DNA of 64,000 nt, from NCBI RefSeq assembly GCF_018919395.1, contig NZ_JAHLME010000007.1, positions 1 through 64,000 on the forward strand. Direction: 5' to 3'. The DNA is from Geomonas azotofigens. Lineage in GTDB: Bacteria > Desulfobacterota > Desulfuromonadia > Geobacterales > Geobacteraceae. Both the position numbers and the translations under genes were made by a program. The notes below the pieces were generated by a model. It had not been told where the DNA came from, searched no databases, and was given only the letters and a program-made list of their open reading frames with translations. Shown here piece after piece: positions 33,835-42,205 of the stretch (position 1 is the stretch's first letter; each line of letters starts with the position of its first letter).

Positions 33835-34683
33835 CTAGGTGTGGCAGGCCGCGCACAGGCGTCCGGTGTTGGTCACCGTGACCTGGCTGCGGCCGGTGGT
33901 GAAGCTGACGAAGCCGGGGTAGCCGAAGCTCTGGTAGTTGGGTGTCGTCGGGGTGGTGCCGGTGATCCTGGTGCTCCCGGCGCCGACGTTGATGGTCGGC
34001 GGTGAGCCGTTGCCGTGGCAGACCGGGACGATGCATTCGGCCGCGCCGTAGGTCTGCACGTACGGGCCATGCGCGGGGAGTATGGTCGGCATGGCGATCC
34101 CGGCCCGGACCGTCAACCGTGCCGGGAACCAGTCCAGCGGGTGGACCGAGAAGGCGTTGCCGGCGTGGCAGCTCGAATCGACGGAGCCCGGTTGGTCGTC
34201 GAAGCAGGAGGGGCCGGAGTTGCGCACGCCGCGGTAGTCGGTGCCGTGGCAGAGGCTGGTGGCGCAACTGGCGGTCGCGGCGCGGGCCTGGGTCGGGAAG
34301 GTGGTGGCCAGGGCCCCCGTGGTGAGCGCGCCGGGAGCGACCCCGCCGGCGACCACCCGCTCCCTGATCCACTCGCCGTGCCGGGCGTAATCGTGGCCGC
34401 CCCACTCGACCGGGTGGATATCGACCTGGTTGCCCAGGTGGCAGCTGGTGCAGGCGACCTTGGAGATGCCGCCGCTGAAATCGGTGCCGTGGCAGGGCGA
34501 GCAGTCCTCGAGGTGCCCGATGGCGGCCACCGCGTGCCGGGCCGGCAGCCAGTCATCGGGATGGGCACCCTTGTCGGGATCGAAGTTGGCGTGGTTGTTG
34601 TTATCCCCGCAGCCGACAAGCGACAGGACCAAAAGGCACCAAAGCATGGCAAGAGCTTGAGCTGGTCTAGTTACCTGTGACAT
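33835..34683 (-). CDS. Hexahaem CxxxxCH/CxxCH-type cytochrome lipoprotein, module 3
   Basis: A 282-residue lipoprotein (lipobox LVGC). The N-terminal part after the Cys (ANFDPDKGAHPDDWLPARHAV) matches the modules 1 and 2 homologues. The haem sites are CSPCH, CTSCH, CATSLCH (CX4CH), a CX11CH site (from CFDD to SSCH, at 34165-34206), CIVPVCH (CX4CH) and CAACH, the last Cys-His at the very C-terminus. It is about 60 residues longer than its relatives because of larger linkers. ATG 34683 keeps the 13-base overlap with the pentahaem gene seen in the other modules. Confidence 0.85.
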   Translation of the reverse strand: MSQVTRPAQALAMLWCLLVLSLVGCGDNNNHANFDPDKGAHPDDWLPARHAVAAIGHLEDCSPCHGTDFSGGISKVACTSCHLGNQVDIHPVEWGGHDYARHGEWIRERVVAGGVAPGALTTGALATTFPTQARAATASCATSLCHGTDYRGVRNSGPSCFDDQPGSVDSSCHAGNAFSVHPLDWFPARLTVRAGIAMPTILPAHGPYVQTYGAAECIVPVCHGNGSPPTINVGAGSTRITGTTPTTPNYQSFGYPGFVSFTTGRSQVTVTNTGRLCAACHT

Positions 34684-35105
34684 GTTTTGCACCTCTCATT
34701 GTTTTGCCGCCCGTGGCATTTCAGGCAGGAAGCGGGGTTGATCCTTCCCTCAACCCTGTGCCGGCTGAGGTAGTCGCCCCGGTGAGGCAGCGACAGTTCG
34801 GGCCTGTCCTTGTACTTGTCGCTGGGCTTGATTTCTTCCTTGTGCGCGTGGCACCGGACACAGAACGACTCCTTGTGGCAGGTGTTGCAGGCGTCGCGCT
34901 GCTGCGTCGCGTAGATCTTGTGCTTGAGGTAGAAGTCCTGGGTCTGGTGGCTGAGCGCGGTCCACTGGTCGGTGTGGCACTCCGCGCACCTGGGAAGCCC
35001 CTTCACCTCTTCCGGGTGCACCCTCGCGACGCTGTTGGTGTTGGCGCAGGCGTAAAGGAAGGAGAGCATCATTCCCACCACCATCACGTAAGCTGTCTTT
35101 TTCAC
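34671..35105 (-). CDS. Pentahaem c-type cytochrome lipoprotein, module 3
   Basis: A 144-residue lipoprotein (lipobox LYAC) with CAECH, CNTCH, CVRCH, CLKCH and CKTCH in the same spacing as modules 1 and 2. Shared text such as SFCVRCHAHKEE, PHRGDYLSRHR and INPASCLKCHGR shows orthologous roles in all three modules, but here roughly half the residues differ. GTG 35105 follows GGAGGGGAG and overlaps the porin stop by one base. Predicted electron carrier between the periplasm and the surface. Confidence 0.9.
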   Translation of the reverse strand: MKKTAYVMVVGMMLSFLYACANTNSVARVHPEEVKGLPRCAECHTDQWTALSHQTQDFYLKHKIYATQQRDACNTCHKESFCVRCHAHKEEIKPSDKYKDRPELSLPHRGDYLSRHRVEGRINPASCLKCHGRQNNERCKTCHR

Positions 35106-36406
35106 TATCTCCCCTCCTTTCCAAAGCCGAAGGCGTAGCTGAGCCTGATCAGGCCGCGCAGTTCGTTGTCGAAGTCGGCGCTGCGGATGTAGTCGATATC
35201 GGCTGCGACCCTGAGGTTTCGGCTGAAATCATACCCGGCGGCGGCCGCCAGGGAAAAGGTGTTCTCCCGTCCGTTGATGCTGCCGTCGAAATCGACGTCG
35301 AAGAAGTCCAGGGTGAGGTCGGCGGGTCCGAACTTCTGGGTGGCCCAGGCGCGGTACTGGTTGTAGCGCAGCCGGTCGGTCGAGCCGTCCATGCGGTGGA
35401 AGGAGAGCCCGGCGGCGAGGCCGGTCGTGGTGCTGAAATTGCCGGTGACCCCGTAGTAGTCGGCGCCGCCGGCCAGGTCGTACTCGTAGTGGTTGTACTC
35501 GGCGGAAAGCCCGATGTTCTTGGTGGCGTTGTAGCCGACGCTCCCCCCCACGTTCCACATCTCCTCGCCGGGGGCGATGAACCCGTTAGCGAGGCTCAGC
35601 GTGTTGGTGGTGACCTGGTAGAAGTAGTCCTCGTAATGGACGTTCTGCAGCGACGCGGAGAGCCTGAGCGTCTCGGTGGGGGTGAAGCTGGCCGTGTAGG
35701 CGTGCTCCATCCATCCCTTGGTGAGCGAGTTGTAGGTGGAGCGGCCGGTGATGTCGACCAGGGCGATGGGGTGCAGCCACAGGTCCACCCCCTCCTCCTC
35801 ACGGATACCGTCGCCGTTCACCTCGGTCCTCAGCGCGCTCACCCCGATGGAGTAGTACTTCGGCATCGAGTGGGCCAGCCGCCCGCCGTAGATGAGGTCG
35901 CCGCCGTCGATGTCCGGTTGCGTCACCGCCGGGTTGCCGACGTACGCCGCCGCGGTGAAGCCGCCGATCAGGTCGCTTCTTAAGTGGAGCCCGTCGATCC
36001 TCTCGGTCCCCACCCCCTCCACCACCCACTGCCGCCCCGCGTTGGCCGTGAAGTTGCCGCGGTTGGCGCGATAGCTCAGGTAGCCGTACTGGATGTCCCC
36101 CTCGGTGCGGTGCTCGAAGCTCCTGTCGCCCAGGTCGACGCGCCCCCAGCCGCCGATCTCCAGCGAGATCGCCCCGGGGCCGGCGGCGTCGCTGGCGGAG
36201 AGGTTCAGGTATTCGTAGAGCGGGAACAGGTGGTCGTCGAACACCCCCTCCCTCATGCGCAAAATGGTTTCGGAATCCCCGTTTATCGCGGTGGCCCCGG
36301 CGCTTTGGTGCCCCAGGAGCAGCAGCGAGCAGGCCAACAGCAAGCTTCCCACCGCCTTGAGCGCGCCGGGGGGCGCTGGAGTTCTTGATTTTGTTTTGAT
36401 TTTCAA
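35105..36406 (-). CDS. Outer-membrane porin of cytochrome module 3
   Basis: A 433-residue exported barrel protein, clearly related to the other two porins: the blocks PLYEYLNLSASDAAG, YGYLSYRANRGNFTANAGRQ, GVGTERIDGLHLRSD, EEEGVDLWLHP and SFHRMDGSTDRLRYNQYR line up with them. The C-terminus is an aromatic strand (IRLSYAFGFG). The start is TTG 36406, with AAGGAGG upstream and ATGTCTTGA overlapping it, the same odd arrangement as in modules 1 and 2. Sheath role in a porin-cytochrome conduit inferred from gene order. Confidence 0.8.
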   Translation of the reverse strand: MKIKTKSRTPAPPGALKAVGSLLLACSLLLLGHQSAGATAINGDSETILRMREGVFDDHLFPLYEYLNLSASDAAGPGAISLEIGGWGRVDLGDRSFEHRTEGDIQYGYLSYRANRGNFTANAGRQWVVEGVGTERIDGLHLRSDLIGGFTAAAYVGNPAVTQPDIDGGDLIYGGRLAHSMPKYYSIGVSALRTEVNGDGIREEEGVDLWLHPIALVDITGRSTYNSLTKGWMEHAYTASFTPTETLRLSASLQNVHYEDYFYQVTTNTLSLANGFIAPGEEMWNVGGSVGYNATKNIGLSAEYNHYEYDLAGGADYYGVTGNFSTTTGLAAGLSFHRMDGSTDRLRYNQYRAWATQKFGPADLTLDFFDVDFDGSINGRENTFSLAAAAGYDFSRNLRVAADIDYIRSADFDNELRGLIRLSYAFGFGKEGR

Positions 36407-36467
36407 GACATTTCCTCCTTTCTTGGTTGGATCTGGTTACCGTGGGGAAATGCAGTCGCAAATGAAA

Positions 36468-36489
36468 CCGGGGGCGCGAACGCCCCCGG
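36468..36489 (-). other. Hairpin between decahaem and porin genes, module 3
   Basis: A perfect 9-bp GC stem (CCGGGGGCG / CGCCCCCGG) with a 4-base loop lies between the decahaem stop and the porin start. On the minus strand it is followed by GTTTCATTT, which is only weakly T-rich, so it may partly terminate or protect the decahaem mRNA and set lower porin expression. Confidence 0.6.
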
Positions 36490-36507
36490 CGGATCAGAAG
36501 CTGAACA

Positions 36508-39249
36508 TCACCAGTTCAGGAGCATCTTCACCATGCGCGCGGCGGTGCTCCCGGTGTTGAGGCTGGACGGGACCAGCGCCGGGCGGTTCTGCCCGTGCAT
36601 GGTGATCACGTCGGCAACGCGCCCCTGGCCGTGGCACAGGGTGCACTGTTCCGTGGCGGACGGCAGGGTCGAGCGGGCGACGCCCATGTTGGTGTAGGAA
36701 GGACCGGCCAGGGCGGCGCCGAGCTGGGCACCGTTGGCGTTCATGTGGGCCTTGGCCAGCGGGGTGTCGTGGCAGGCCACGCAGGCGGCGGTCACCGGCG
36801 CCACCACCAGGTCCTCGGGGTTGGGCACGGTGGCACGGGCGGCGGCGAGGGTGGCGGTGGTCGGGGCGGCCACCGACGCGGCGCTCCTGGTCACCTGGGT
36901 CGACGGGAGCGTTCTCGGGCGCAGCGCCTCGATGACGTCCGGAGTGTAGCTTTGCTGGGTGACGTGGCAGGCGTCGCAGTTGCCCAGCATGTTCGGGAAG
37001 GCGATCTCGGAGCCTTCGATCAGGGTGATGCCGGTGCCCGGGCCGTTACGCACGTCGCGGATCGGGTTGGTGCGGGTCGCGCCGGCGTGGATGCCGTGGA
37101 TCAGGTCCTTGAAGTTGTTGGAGAACTCGGGCAGCGTGAGGGCGTAACCCAGGGTGGTCCTGTTGGTGGCGAAGTTCGGGTCCCAGGTGGTCAGGATGCC
37201 GAGCTGGATCGGGGTGAAGGCGAAGGTGGCGATGTTAGCGATGGTGCGGCCCGAGGTGGTCAGGTTCGGATTGTGGCAGGTGACGCAGACCTGGGTCTGG
37301 TAGACGCGCTGGCCGCCGTGGGCCTCGAAGAACTCGTGGCAGTTCTTGCACTTGTCCGGGTCCACCACGGTGCGGCGCACCGCGTCGCCGGTGACCGGGA
37401 CGATGACTGCGCGGGTGTGGCGGCCGGCGATGGAGGCGTCGAAGCCGGTCTGGGTGAAGTAGCTCTGCATGGCGACCGCCCTCATCTGGGCGCCGACCGG
37501 GAAGGCGGACGCGGAGTTGATGGTCGCGGTGTAGAAGCCGCTGCTGTCGGGACCGGTGATGTTGCCGATGGCCGCGTTGTTGGTGTTCAAGAGCTGTGCG
37601 ATGCTGATGGTGCTGGGCTGAGCCGCCACCTTGCCGAGGTTGTTGTAGTCGGCGGGGACGGCGCCGCCGGTGTCAAGCTGCGGCATCGCGTAGGCCAGGA
37701 TGAAGCTCGGGCTGCCGGTGAATCCGGTGAGCGCGGTGGTGAGTCCCGGAGCCGGGGTGGCCAGGGTGACCGGCGTGCCGTTGCCCTGGATGCGGAACTT
37801 GATGGTCAGGTTGTTGCTGCCGTCCACGGTGGCGCTGGCAAGCTCATACTGGAAGTTGGTCAGCCCGGCGGGAGCGGCCGGGTTGAGCGGGCTCACCAGG
37901 GCCTGGGCGTGCGACTCCGTGATCGCCGTCGGCGTGTGGCAGGCGTTGCAGCTCGCATCGTTGGTGTAGACCGGATGGGCCGCGCCGGTGGTGTTGGTGC
38001 CGGTGGCGAAGTGGATGTTGTCGTGGCAGCTGCCGCAGGCCTTGCGGCTGGGCATGGTGCGCCAGTTGTCGCCCTGCGGGGTCACCGCCCGCTGCTGGTC
38101 CGTCTCGGCGCGGTGGCACTTGCGGCACAGGCCGGCGCTTTGCGGATAGCCGATCTCGTTGAAGTTGATCCCCGCGTAGTTGTAGCCGGTCTCGGTCAGG
38201 TTGCCCCCCATGTGCAGCTTGTGGATCAGGGTGACGAACTCGCCCAGGACCTGCGCTTCGCCCGTGGTGGGGTCGGTGACGCCGGCGTCGGCGGTCACGT
38301 AGGTGGTGCCGGTGAAGGCGCCGTTGGTCGGGTTGGAAATGGCCCTGCCGTAGGCGCGCTGGCTGGTGTGGCAGATCGCGCAGTAGCGGGTATCGACACG
38401 CCCGGCATGCGGGGTGGTGATGCCCAGGCCCCACCCCTGCTGGTTCAGGTCGTTGGGGTCGCCCGGGTTGCCGTGGCACTCGTTGCAGTACTTCGTGAGC
38501 ACGATGTTGCGCTCGGCGGCGCCCGTGGTCGACGAGGTCACCTTGGCGCCGGTGGCGGGGATGAAGTCGTAGACGATGTTGATCGCGTTCTTGTAGATCA
38601 GCTGGGGCGAGGTGTTGGCGATGTTGCCGCCGTACTCGATCACCAGGCGATGGGTGAGGGTCGGCTCGTAGGTGAGGTCGCCGAGATCGTTTCTGCGGTT
38701 GTTGCCGCTGAAGGTCAGGGCGTTGACCTGGCTCTGGATCAGCTTGATGTCACGGGCGAAGGTGTAGCGATACTTGCCGTCGCCTAAGTACACCAGCGTC
38801 CCCTCGCGGTCCCTGGTCGGCCTGGTCGCCTGCGGCGCCGAGCCGTCGGTGGGGACGGTGGTGACGATGTAGTTGACCCAGTGCGACGGTGTCCCGTTGC
38901 TGGCCGGGATCAGCTTGGCGATGGAGAACGCCAGGTTGGTGAGCTGACCGGAGGCGTTCCTCCTGCCGATCCCCTCCACCGGCTGGCCGCTGGCGGTCTT
39001 CAGCGTGAAGGTTACCACCGGGGGGCTCTGGATGGTGACGCTGTTGACGGTGCTGTTTTGCTGATCGAAGGTGATGTTGGCTTGCTGATCGGCAGTGGAA
39101 GAACTCAGGTTCGTGAAGACGCCGGTGCCGGCAGGCCCCTGCGCGCCCCGGGGACCCCGGTCCCCTTCGCAGCCGCCCAGCAACAGAGCGGTGGCCGCGG
39201 TCGATGCAATCAAGAAAGCGGAAAACCGTTTCAAAAGCTTGTCTTGCAT
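36508..39249 (-). CDS. OmcA/MtrC family decahaem c-type cytochrome, module 3
   Basis: A 913-residue lipoprotein (lipobox LGGC). Directly after the lipid-bearing Cys region is a short collagen-like stretch GDRGPRGAQGPAGTG, absent in the other two. Ten CxxCH motifs run from about residue 255 (CNECH) to 869 (CTLCH): CNECH, CAICH, CRKCH, CGSCH, CNACH, CKNCH, CVTCH, CDACH, CVACH, CTLCH. The N-terminal haem-free part is about 130 residues shorter than in modules 1 and 2. AAGGAGG precedes ATG 39249. It is the first large gene of this operon rather than the last. Predicted surface-exposed terminal reductase. Confidence 0.93.
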   Translation of the reverse strand: MQDKLLKRFSAFLIASTAATALLLGGCEGDRGPRGAQGPAGTGVFTNLSSSTADQQANITFDQQNSTVNSVTIQSPPVVTFTLKTASGQPVEGIGRRNASGQLTNLAFSIAKLIPASNGTPSHWVNYIVTTVPTDGSAPQATRPTRDREGTLVYLGDGKYRYTFARDIKLIQSQVNALTFSGNNRRNDLGDLTYEPTLTHRLVIEYGGNIANTSPQLIYKNAINIVYDFIPATGAKVTSSTTGAAERNIVLTKYCNECHGNPGDPNDLNQQGWGLGITTPHAGRVDTRYCAICHTSQRAYGRAISNPTNGAFTGTTYVTADAGVTDPTTGEAQVLGEFVTLIHKLHMGGNLTETGYNYAGINFNEIGYPQSAGLCRKCHRAETDQQRAVTPQGDNWRTMPSRKACGSCHDNIHFATGTNTTGAAHPVYTNDASCNACHTPTAITESHAQALVSPLNPAAPAGLTNFQYELASATVDGSNNLTIKFRIQGNGTPVTLATPAPGLTTALTGFTGSPSFILAYAMPQLDTGGAVPADYNNLGKVAAQPSTISIAQLLNTNNAAIGNITGPDSSGFYTATINSASAFPVGAQMRAVAMQSYFTQTGFDASIAGRHTRAVIVPVTGDAVRRTVVDPDKCKNCHEFFEAHGGQRVYQTQVCVTCHNPNLTTSGRTIANIATFAFTPIQLGILTTWDPNFATNRTTLGYALTLPEFSNNFKDLIHGIHAGATRTNPIRDVRNGPGTGITLIEGSEIAFPNMLGNCDACHVTQQSYTPDVIEALRPRTLPSTQVTRSAASVAAPTTATLAAARATVPNPEDLVVAPVTAACVACHDTPLAKAHMNANGAQLGAALAGPSYTNMGVARSTLPSATEQCTLCHGQGRVADVITMHGQNRPALVPSSLNTGSTAARMVKMLLNW

Positions 39250-39348
39250 AAATCCTCCTTGTCTCTGGTGTCGCGTGAAGGCTGCTTCGGACCCGGAAAG
39301 AAAGCCACAGCAGATTTGTGCAACGGGGGATCTTGGTGCCGGCGGGAT

Positions 39349-39378
39349 TTATGAGCTGTCGTAGTCCGTCACAATCAT
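39349..39378 (-). CDS. Possible nine-codon leader peptide before decahaem gene 3
   Basis: A frame of nine codons (MIVTDYDSS, then TAA) has a perfect ribosome binding site, AGGAGGTG, five to six bases before its ATG. It lies 99 bases upstream of the decahaem start on the same strand. The ribosome binding site is as good as any in the window and would be wasted if nothing were translated, so a regulatory leader is plausible. No known attenuation peptide is recognised. Confidence 0.45.
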   Translation of the reverse strand: MIVTDYDSS

Positions 39379-39601
39379 GTGAACACCTCCTGATTATTAT
39401 TAGAGATTTCAAACACAATGTAGAAACTTAGCAGCTGTTCATGAAATAGCAAGGGCGCGGGACGTTTTTTGGGGGACGGTCGCGGGGGGATGTGGCATGT
39501 CGGAAGAGCGAAGCTCTATGGGCGATGGGGGCGGTCTGGGGAGCGCTGGGTGGTAGGGTGGCGCCAATAAGGTCTTGAATCGGTGGGACCTGTGGGCTAG
39601 A

Positions 39602-39910
39602 ATGCTTAAGGGGCTGGCATGGTTTATGAAAAGGGAGGTGGGTGTCGAATTCGACTTTTTCGGTCAGACAGGGAAGTACATCGAAACGGAGAACGGCATG
39701 GGTATCACGGTGATTTTTCACAACGGGGACGAGAAGAAAGTCCCTTCTTATATGCTCGACTACCTGATCCGGGAGAACAAGATCGTCGCCTTTCAGCGGT
39801 CATCCGGGTGGGTGCAGATCGGGCGCGATCCGATCCGGAAGTCGCAGCAGCCTCTCACCAGGGCCGGGGAGAGGTGGAGCGACTTCCTCTTCAAGAGAAA
39901 GCAGGCCTGA
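39602..39910 (+). CDS. Small conserved-type protein, possibly GSU3473 family
   Basis: A 102-residue soluble protein. The visible core is ITVIFHNGDEKKVPSYMLDY, LIRENKIVAFQRSSGWVQIG and RDPIRKS, a small beta-rich unit with a conserved-looking SSGWVxIGRDPIR motif. This pattern recalls the short GSU3473-type proteins of Geobacter, which have no known function; the link is from memory of the motif and not certain. The start is uncertain: ATG 39602 or 39626. It is convergent with the coiled-coil gene, seven bases apart. Confidence 0.65.
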   Translation: MLKGLAWFMKREVGVEFDFFGQTGKYIETENGMGITVIFHNGDEKKVPSYMLDYLIRENKIVAFQRSSGWVQIGRDPIRKSQQPLTRAGERWSDFLFKRKQA

Positions 39911-39917
39911 CGCGGCG

Positions 39918-42113
39918 TCAACGCTGCTCGGGTATCCTCAATGCCGGGCACCGCTTGAGGCGCTCCTGCCGTTTCTGGCCGGTCGCCTCGAGCGGAACCC
40001 GCTCCATCATCAGTCCCACCTCCTCGGCGAAACTTATGGCACCACGCACGGTCCTGGCGTAGGACTCCTCGTCCACCGGCTGGCTTTCGGGGAGGTAGAC
40101 CCTCGTCCGATGGCTGGCCGTGCCGTAGATGGCGGCGACCACCTCTTTCCCTTCTCCCTTGCGCAGACAGCAGACGAATCCCTGGCAGCTTTCCTGTCCA
40201 CCGCTTCCCTCCGGTGAGAGGTAGGCGTTGTTGATGGAGTGGTGCAGTTCGAGCACGTCGTCCGCCGACGGGCAGTCGATGGCGTCACGGCCGGTTTCCA
40301 GCAGGAAGCGGACCGGCTCGCCATCGCCGGCGGCGGAGAAGAAGCCGTCCTGCAGGTCACCCAGGGGCAGGAAGGCGGTTTCCTGCCCTCCGAAAGAGAA
40401 CCCTCGCGTCTCCGCCGTTGTCGCGACCTCGGGGGCGTCAGCCGGCGGGAGGGGAGCCGAAGGCTCGGGCGGCGCCTGCAGCTCGTCGAAGGGGGGGAGG
40501 GTGTCTTCGGTGAATGTCGGGAGCGGCTGCGAGGCGCCGTCCTGAAGCCCCGGCAGGATCCGGCTCGGCGCGACTTCCTCGTCCGGGCCGGCGGGCTCGA
40601 AAGCCATCATGGAGGGAGCCGCTACCGGCGCGGGCTCCGGACTCTCTTCCTGTTGCGCGCGTTGCCACTCCGGCTGGCGTTGCACGCTTTCCATCCGTCC
40701 CGCTTGTTCCTCCTCCAGTGCCGCGACTCGCCGCAGGAGGGCGTCCCGTTCCGCCTCGAGCCGCTCCAGTTCCGGCTGCAACCGCGCCGGCTCGCGCTCG
40801 GTCTCCGGTGCCCGCCGCTCTTCGGCGGCCGCAAGCCGCGCCAGGGCCGCATCCCTCTCCTCGGCGGCACGCCCCAGCTCCTGGCGCAGCCGCTCCAGTT
40901 CGGCCTCGTCACTTCCCCGCTCCCCGTCCCGGACGGCCAACCGTTTGAGCGCCGCATCGCGTTCCGCGGTGACGGCCGCGACTTCCCGCCGCAGGGAAGC
41001 CAGTTCCTTTTCCGTGACCCTCCCCGACTCCTCCAGGGCCTCGATGCGTCGCGATGCCTGCACGGCCGCCTCGGCAGCCTGCGCGAGTTCCTTGCGGATC
41101 TCCTCGAGCTGGCCTGTGGCTTCAAGGTGTCGCTGCGTCACCGTTCCAGCGCCCGCCAGCGCCGAGTCGCGTTCCGCGCTGAGCCGGGTGATGTCCTGCC
41201 GGGCCTGGGCCAGGTTTTCCACCAGGGCTTCCCGCTCGCCGGACTGTTCCGCGTGCCGACTCGCCAGCACCTCCAGCTCCCGGCGCAGGTCGGCGGCCTG
41301 CTGCTGGAGTTCCGCGGCCTGCAGCTCGAGCTCGGCGATCCTTGCCTCCTTCGATGCCAGGGACTCTTCGGCCTGGCGCCGGTAGCAAAGGAGCGCGTCC
41401 CGCTCCCCGGTCAGTTCCTCCCTGCTCTGCCGCGCGGCGCCCAACTCGTCGGTCGCGGCCTGGTGCAGCGCCGAGAGCTGCCGCAGTTGCTGGGTCAGCG
41501 CGTCCCGTTCCGCGACCAGGCTCCGCTGCTCGTGTTGCGACTGGGCCAGCGCCCCGAGCAGTTCTCCCCCGTCGCTGTCTACTTTGGCGGCCGCGCCGGT
41601 CGAGGCGACAACGGGCGGCGCAACGGGGATGGCAACGGGAGCGGGACTGGCGGAGGGGGGGGGAGCCTCGACGGCGTTCTTCTGGAGGATGGGGAGGACG
41701 GGGGCGCCGGCCAGGCCGTGCTTGAGGGCGCCGGTCCCCTTGGTCCCGGCCAGACGCAGGACCTTGGTGTTGCGCACCACCACTTCGCGCATCGCGGGGC
41801 TGTAGCTGAGATCGACCCGTTCCGGCGCAAACCCCATGGCCCTCGCGTAGTCCAGGGCTTTTTCCACCTCGTGGGCATAGTCCTGGTCGCTCTTCCCCTT
41901 GCCGGGGCTTGAGTAGAAGTAGAGCCGCTGGTCGTTCACCACCAGCCCGAGGTAGACCTTGACCAGGGTCTTCCTCCTGATCGCGCAGACGTAGGCCTCC
42001 ACGGTCTCGGGGCGCTTGTCGCCGGCGCGGGTGATCGGGGCGGAACGGTATATTTCAACGACATCGGATTCGGATACTTCGATACAGCCAATGGTGCTAT
42101 CGAGTGCCAGCAT
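39918..42113 (-). CDS. Large coiled-coil protein with similar domains at both ends
   Basis: A 731-residue cytoplasmic protein. Residues 1-130 form a mixed domain (TIGCIEVSESDVVEIYRSAP, AYVCAIRRKTLVKVYLGLVV). Residues about 170-520 are a long Glu/Arg/Ala-rich coiled coil with many AERDAAL-type heptads. After a Pro/Glu linker, a C-terminal domain (about 605-731) resembles the first one: DAIDCPSADDVLELHHSIN, GFVCCLRKGEGKEVVAAIYG, then a YARTVRGAISFAEEVGLMME helix like YAHEVEKALDYARAMGFAPE. So a duplicated module flanks a rod. GGAGG precedes ATG 42113. Function unknown; a scaffold or filament-forming role is possible. Confidence 0.8.
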   Translation of the reverse strand: MLALDSTIGCIEVSESDVVEIYRSAPITRAGDKRPETVEAYVCAIRRKTLVKVYLGLVVNDQRLYFYSSPGKGKSDQDYAHEVEKALDYARAMGFAPERVDLSYSPAMREVVVRNTKVLRLAGTKGTGALKHGLAGAPVLPILQKNAVEAPPPSASPAPVAIPVAPPVVASTGAAAKVDSDGGELLGALAQSQHEQRSLVAERDALTQQLRQLSALHQAATDELGAARQSREELTGERDALLCYRRQAEESLASKEARIAELELQAAELQQQAADLRRELEVLASRHAEQSGEREALVENLAQARQDITRLSAERDSALAGAGTVTQRHLEATGQLEEIRKELAQAAEAAVQASRRIEALEESGRVTEKELASLRREVAAVTAERDAALKRLAVRDGERGSDEAELERLRQELGRAAEERDAALARLAAAEERRAPETEREPARLQPELERLEAERDALLRRVAALEEEQAGRMESVQRQPEWQRAQQEESPEPAPVAAPSMMAFEPAGPDEEVAPSRILPGLQDGASQPLPTFTEDTLPPFDELQAPPEPSAPLPPADAPEVATTAETRGFSFGGQETAFLPLGDLQDGFFSAAGDGEPVRFLLETGRDAIDCPSADDVLELHHSINNAYLSPEGSGGQESCQGFVCCLRKGEGKEVVAAIYGTASHRTRVYLPESQPVDEESYARTVRGAISFAEEVGLMMERVPLEATGQKRQERLKRCPALRIPEQR

Positions 42114-42205
42114 GAGACCTCCAGTATCCGTATTTCGGTTACCGAACAAAAAACCGGGCTGCCTAATATGATATTTCGGCAACCCGGCTGTCTTCGTGAG
42201 ACCCA

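Noticed and set aside
36595-38787. 730-codon plus-strand frame opposite decahaem gene 3
   Set aside because: Gly/Val/Ala-rich shadow frame with no domain; the minus strand encodes the cytochrome.
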